DNA of 64,000 bases, from contig CP084615.1 of NCBI GenBank assembly GCA_025917655.1, positions 2,232,001-2,296,000 of the forward strand, written 5' to 3'. Positions 59,826-64,000 of the stretch are shown here, one piece after another. The stretch is from Chlorella sorokiniana (taxonomy: Eukaryota > Chlorophyta > Trebouxiophyceae > Chlorellales > Chlorellaceae). Position 1 is the stretch's first letter. Each line of letters starts with the position of its first letter. The position numbers were made by a program, and so were the translations under genes. Below the pieces are notes generated by a model, which saw only the letters and a program-made list of their open reading frames with translations, was not told the origin of the DNA and made no database searches.

Positions 59826-61480
59826 TCACTCTTCATCATCTGAAACGTCAGATGCCGCGAATCGATCCTCGTCATCCGAGACATCCGAGGGGAACAAGAT
59901 GTTGTACATGAACCCAGAGCCATGCTGAAAGCCGGGCTGGGGGGCAGCGGGACCGCAGCGGCAGGGTCCTCCCCGCTGCGGTGGTCAATCAAGAGGCGCT
60001 GCAGGTGCTGCTGCTGGGCTGCCCAGTCCACGATGCTGCGCAGGTTGCTGACCATGTCGTCGTCGTCCTCAAAAACAAACACGCCAAGGTCTTTCAGCCC
60101 ATCTGCCCACCCCAAGTTGGGCAGGCTGGCCGCCAGCAGCTCGCTGTTTGCTGCCAGGCGGCGCACAGAGCGCAGCCAGCCGCCAGCGGGCAGGGGATCC
60201 GCGTCTTCAACATACACAATGCACAAGCTGCTCAGCTGCTGCAGGGCGCTGAGGGTCGCCGGCAGACGCTCCGTTGTCTTCAAGATCAGCTGGGTGAGGT
60301 GCGCCAGATGCGGCAACGCCTCCTCCAGGTGGTAAAAATCAGGATCCTGCATTGGGTCCACATTCGGATCCCCAATTGTAAGGCTGCGCAGGGCTGTCAG
60401 GAAAGTGAGGCTGCCTGGCAAGTATGGGGACGTCCATCGGAGCTGCGTCAGTGTGTTGCTGATGCGCTGCAGCGGTTGGCATTCATTCGAGTCGTAAAAC
60501 AGCCGTCAAGAGTGAGTCGCCTCAAGCGCGACAGCGCGCCAATCTGCAGTGTCGCTATTCGGCAGGAGGGCTCAGATTTCCCGATAATGCTGATGTGCTT
60601 GAAGTGTTCTGTGCTGGCCCAGCCCCCACCTGAGATTGCAAGGGCTTTTCTTCAGCTGAAAGGTCCAGGTAATCAATTTCATACTCATCGCCGCGGATGA
60701 CCAGGCTGGTGAGCGAGGGGGCAGCGCGCCAGCCTCTTCAAAGTGCAGGCACCTGACCTGTGGGAACTGCAAGTGCACCAGCGGCTGCTCCAGCGGCTCT
60801 TCAATTATTATCACACCGAAGTTGCGGTTGGCAGCTGCGCTCAAGGCCCGCAGGTGCGGCAAGTGGCGTGTGTAGCGGTTCAAGAAGTAGCTGAAGTTAA
60901 GCTCCAGCGCCAGCTCATCGGCGTCCTCGCAGGCTGCGAGCGCTTCTCTAAACAACAAGTCCCAGGCATGCAGATGCTCATCCGCCAGGCCGATTGTGAA
61001 GTTATGCTGCCCAGCATTCTTCAACGGCAGGCCAATTGCAAGCTCCAGGTGACGAACATGGGGCCCTGCCCGACTGACCAGCCAGTTGCGCAGGGACCGC
61101 ATGATGCCCACGCACTCCTCCCGGTCATTGCGCCGCAGCCCAGGTCAACAACCACCCGATTCAGGAGTGCAGGGCTATGCACAACCTCGTTCCAAAGCCA
61201 GCACACACGGCGGATGGAGCACTGCCTGCAGGATCCGGCAGAAGCAGTGGTGGCGGGGGTCGGCTGTGCTGACAACCGCTGCCTGCTCATGCCAGCTAGC
61301 ACTTCTATCCACCAGGAGAGTGTGGTCTGCCTATACAGCGATTGTCAGGCTTGCTGCCTCCCCAGCCGCGCCCAGGGGCGGGAGGAGCACAGCAACGCAC
61401 CTCTCGTGCAGCTTCAGGCGCCCAAACACAGCCTCCAGCAGCGAAACTGGCAGGTCGTGAATGCTTGCTGCTGGAGGCAT
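59826..61480 (-). pseudogene. F-box/LRR-like gene, block 3 copy
   Basis: Starts at 61,480 (MPPAASIHDLPVSLLEAVFG) and ends at the TGA at 59,828-59,826 after an acidic tail (FPSDVSDDEDRFAASDVSDD). If the first intron ends at the TATAG near 61,343, exon 2 continues QTTLSWWIEVLAGMSRQR in frame. Relative to block 2 one G is missing in a G run near 61,122, which breaks the frame after LGCGAMTG. The leucine-rich exon is open and intact over about 200 codons (LTFLTALRSLTIGD, LSALQQLSSLCIV). With one homopolymer difference as the main lesion, it could be a functional gene with a sequencing error; otherwise a young pseudogene. Confidence 0.6.
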
Positions 61481-61978
61481 GGCTGCCTGGCGAGTTTATT
61501 TTGTCGGCTGCGTTGCCTCTGCGGTAGATTTCTGAAAGGCAGGGGAAAGCGTCCAGGTCTTCCTATGCTACATTTGAGCAGAGCAGCGCATAAGCAGGGA
61601 ACCCCATGCTGCCGCTCTTTCCTCTGGCCGCCAGCAGCCAGCTGATTCAGCTATTTGCAAAGCAGCACCGTGCTGCTGGTTGAATTACTCCACCAGTTGA
61701 TGAACGCGCTCATGAAGCAGCCTGCACTTTCCATGCATCTGCCGAAGCTCAAAGCTCGGCAACCAGGCAGGGCCGCAGCGACATCTCCTGAACCAGTGCA
61801 GCACCTGGGGGCAAGCGCTGCGTCTCTGGCCTGCCACCCCCGCAGCACCTGGCATCCTGGCAAGCTTGCAAGGGCTGGTTTCCTCATCCTGGTTCGAACT
61901 TACAGCAAATTCAAACAGGAGGACAGGAAGGGACACCAGGGGCGCCAGCAGCGCAGGGAGGCGGGCAGGCACCCCCGC

Positions 61979-64000
61979 CTAGCTCTGCTTGCAAGTCGAT
62001 GATGACTGCTCAGCCTGCACATCCTTGCTGTAGTCATCTTCATCAGCTGCTACTGCCGCCAGGTCTTGCGCTGCTGCTTCCGTCGCCGCTGCTGATGCGC
62101 CACCCTGAAAGCTGCTGGGCTCGCCGCCGTCTGCAGGGTTGACGGCGGAGGCGGGTCCTGCTGCACCCGCTGCCTGGGAGGTGCCCGGCGTATCATCCAA
62201 GTGTTCGGGGCTGATGGGGTGCGACCGCACACCCTCGCTGCCAGAGCCAGAACCTTCCGGCCCATCAAGCAGGCGGCTGGCGGGGGCGGGCGTTCCTGCT
62301 GCGTCACCAGCAGGCACGGGCGCCTGTGCCCCGCTGATCTCCCGCTCAGCGCCAGCATCAGGGGCCGCCCCATTGGCGTCCTCTGCTGCCTGCCCAGCGG
62401 CAGCAGGAACCGCTGCTTCCGTAGCTGCTGCTGCTCCAGCCACGGCGGGGGTGCCGCCACGGCCACTGCGCGGCCTGTCGCGGCTTCTTGGCCAGGCTGC
62501 GCGGGGCTGCTCGGCGTGAGCGTGGCCTGCAGCATGCCTGGGTTCAGGCCTGACGAGATGGAGTGCACCCGGGAGAAGGTGAGATCCCACAGGCTGCGCC
62601 CGACACATCCTGAGAGGGGGCAGAGGGGGAGCAAAGGGCGGTGGGTGAAGGAGTCGGCAGGCGGTGGCTGGGGCGGCAGGGCGCCGAGGCGTGGCCAACA
62701 GCAGATACCGTGCAGTGCGGCTTCCTTGCAGCCAGCAGCCAGATTGCTGATAGATCCCACAGGCCCAACTTTGCCGCCACTACGGCTGGCTGCTCCACTG
62801 CCAATCCGGGCGCTCAGGTGTGTAACAGAACGATGCCCTCTGCCCCACAGGCTGCCCACCTTCCAGTCTGGGGTCAGGATGCCCGATGAGGCCATGACCA
62901 GCAGCATGTTCTTGGCGTTCTCAGGCACCGCCTCCTGCACCGCCTCGTGCCGCACAGCCATGCAGTCCTGCAGGAAATGGGAGCAGGCGGGATAGGCTGT
63001 CTGGCCAAACGGGCAGCGGCAGCGGCCAACACAGGCGCAGCGCGGGGTTGGGGCGCCGCTGCTGCGCAGCCGCGTAAGGGCGGCTGCACAAATCCCGCTG
63101 GGATGGCATGGCTGGCCAGCGGCTGCACTCCGGGCGGGCGGCGGCCCCCACCTGCAGCGCCTGCAGCACCGCCCCCACAGCGCGTAAAAGTCTCGGTCGT
63201 GCTGCACCACCTCCACGTACTGCAGGCGGTACAGGCGACAAGCGGGGGGCGGCACGTCAGCCAGGCTGCCGGCAGGGGCCCCTGCTTGCTGCCGCCGGGA
63301 CGGCACGTGATGCTGGCAAGGGGCCAGGCAGCACTCAAGGGCAGCGTGCGCGGAACATGCATGAGCGCAACGGCGCCCTGAAACCCTCATCCACCCACCT
63401 GCATCGTGGTTTTCGTCAGCATGGCTACAGCCAGCCGCACGCTCTTTTCGGCACCGGGGTGGCTCTTGGCCTTCTTCGCCGCCAGACGGGCCAGTTCTGC
63501 GGGGCGGTGGAGGGACGCTGGCTCAGAACGTGGCTTGCGATTGCAAGATTGCAATTGCAACTTTGCTACCGACAACAGCATCGAAAACAAGGGAGGCGCA
63601 GGCCTGGCTTCAAATCATGACAGTCGATTGTGACAGTCAAAGGGTGCAATGCTGCTCGCGCCTTGCCCTCACCTGCCGCCACCGGCACCAGAAACTCGCG
63701 GAACGTTTGCACCCACAGCTCCGGCGGCAAATTGAGGCACTCGCTCTTCTGCAGCGCGCGACTGCAAATCGGACAGGCAGGGACAGGGTTGGATGGGTAC
63801 TCCATAGCTTGATTGCAGCAGACATACAACCACGATTGCTTCTTGCGAGCAGGGCAGCGGAAGGCTGGGGAGGGCAGCGGGTGGCGGCGGCGGCGGCGGC
63901 GGCCGCCCTCACCCCAGCACCATGATGGCGCTGTCTCGCAGCGGCTGGCACTCGTTTGTGGCCAGGGTCTGTGCCAGCACGCCCATGCTGGTCAGCCACA
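61979..64000 (-). CDS. ARF-GEF (GBF1/GNOM-like), C-terminal part, runs off the right edge
   Basis: The exon at the edge (64,000-63,913) encodes LTSMGVLAQTLATNECQPLR. Next come 63,761-63,673 (LQKSECLNLPPELWVQTFRE), 63,496-63,399 (ELARLAAKKAKSHPGAEKSV), an exon near 63.2 kb (YVEVVQHDRDFYALW), one near 62.95-62.85 kb (PENAKNMLLVMASSGILTP) and the last exon to 61,979, with LWDLTFSRVHSISSGL and a long Ala/Pro/Ser tail. The HDS-type helical end of large ARF-GEFs is recognisable; the Sec7 domain should lie beyond the window. These proteins activate ARF1-class GTPases for COPI or endosomal traffic. The final exon changes frame at a C run near 62,455. This copy continues past the point where the block 2 copy is truncated, so it is probably the parental gene. 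Confidence 0.62.

Larger units (their letters stand above)
55340..64000 (-). repeat. Segmental duplication block 3 (inverted)
   Basis: Inverted counterpart of block 2, starting about 250 bp after the stop of the ARID-like gene and continuing past the right edge. It lacks exon 1 of the distal ARID-family set and the second palindrome type, and gains an extra palindrome at 57,664-58,238. Confidence 0.85.

Overview
The window looks like a GC-rich nuclear region of a green alga, most likely a Chlorella-type trebouxiophyte. This rests on many short GT-AG introns with GTGAG-type donors, multi-exon homologues of eukaryotic trafficking genes (the mitochondrial GTPase Miro and a GBF1/GNOM-class ARF-GEF), an intron-containing eukaryotic tRNA-Met followed by a T-run terminator, and a CACTA-type DNA transposon. 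No prokaryotic, organellar or viral genes were recognised. The species assignment is an inference.

Layout. 0.1-5.0 kb: a Miro gene (+). 5.9-15.1 kb: block 1, holding a broken F-box/LRR gene with a CACTA element in its first intron, then degenerate exons of an ARID-like gene family arranged in both orientations. 15.6-30.2 kb: one giant ankyrin-repeat gene (-) with roughly 130 repeats of 102 bp and several reading-frame lesions. 32.0-37.9 kb: an ARID-family paralogue (-) whose C-terminus is a coiled coil instead of ARID, plus a second partial copy of its 3' half. 37.9-40.9 kb: a 5'-truncated second copy of Miro. 40.9-49.2 kb: block 2 (truncated ARF-GEF 3' end, F-box/LRR gene, ARID-family fragments). 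50.6 kb: tRNA-Met(CAU). 52.1-55.1 kb: the best-preserved ARID-family gene (+), with nine exons whose phases all agree, encoding 648 residues. 55.3-64.0 kb: block 3, an inverted copy of block 2 that ends in an ARF-GEF gene running off the right edge.

The region is dominated by segmental duplication: two direct and one inverted copy of a block of about 6-9 kb, a direct Miro duplication about 36 kb apart, an inverted pair of ARID-family genes including their upstream DNA, and kilobase-scale duplications inside the ankyrin gene. Each block carries a long quasi-palindrome made of head-to-head ARID-family exon 3 pieces. The most novel protein-level observation is a Cys/His module with invariant spacing, C-x2-C-x27-C-x3-C-x2-H, present in the ARID-like gene and in its coiled-coil paralogue and joined to a different C-terminal partner in each.

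Many apparent frameshifts fall in C or G runs, so some may be base-calling errors. Gene status (intact or broken) should be read with that in mind.
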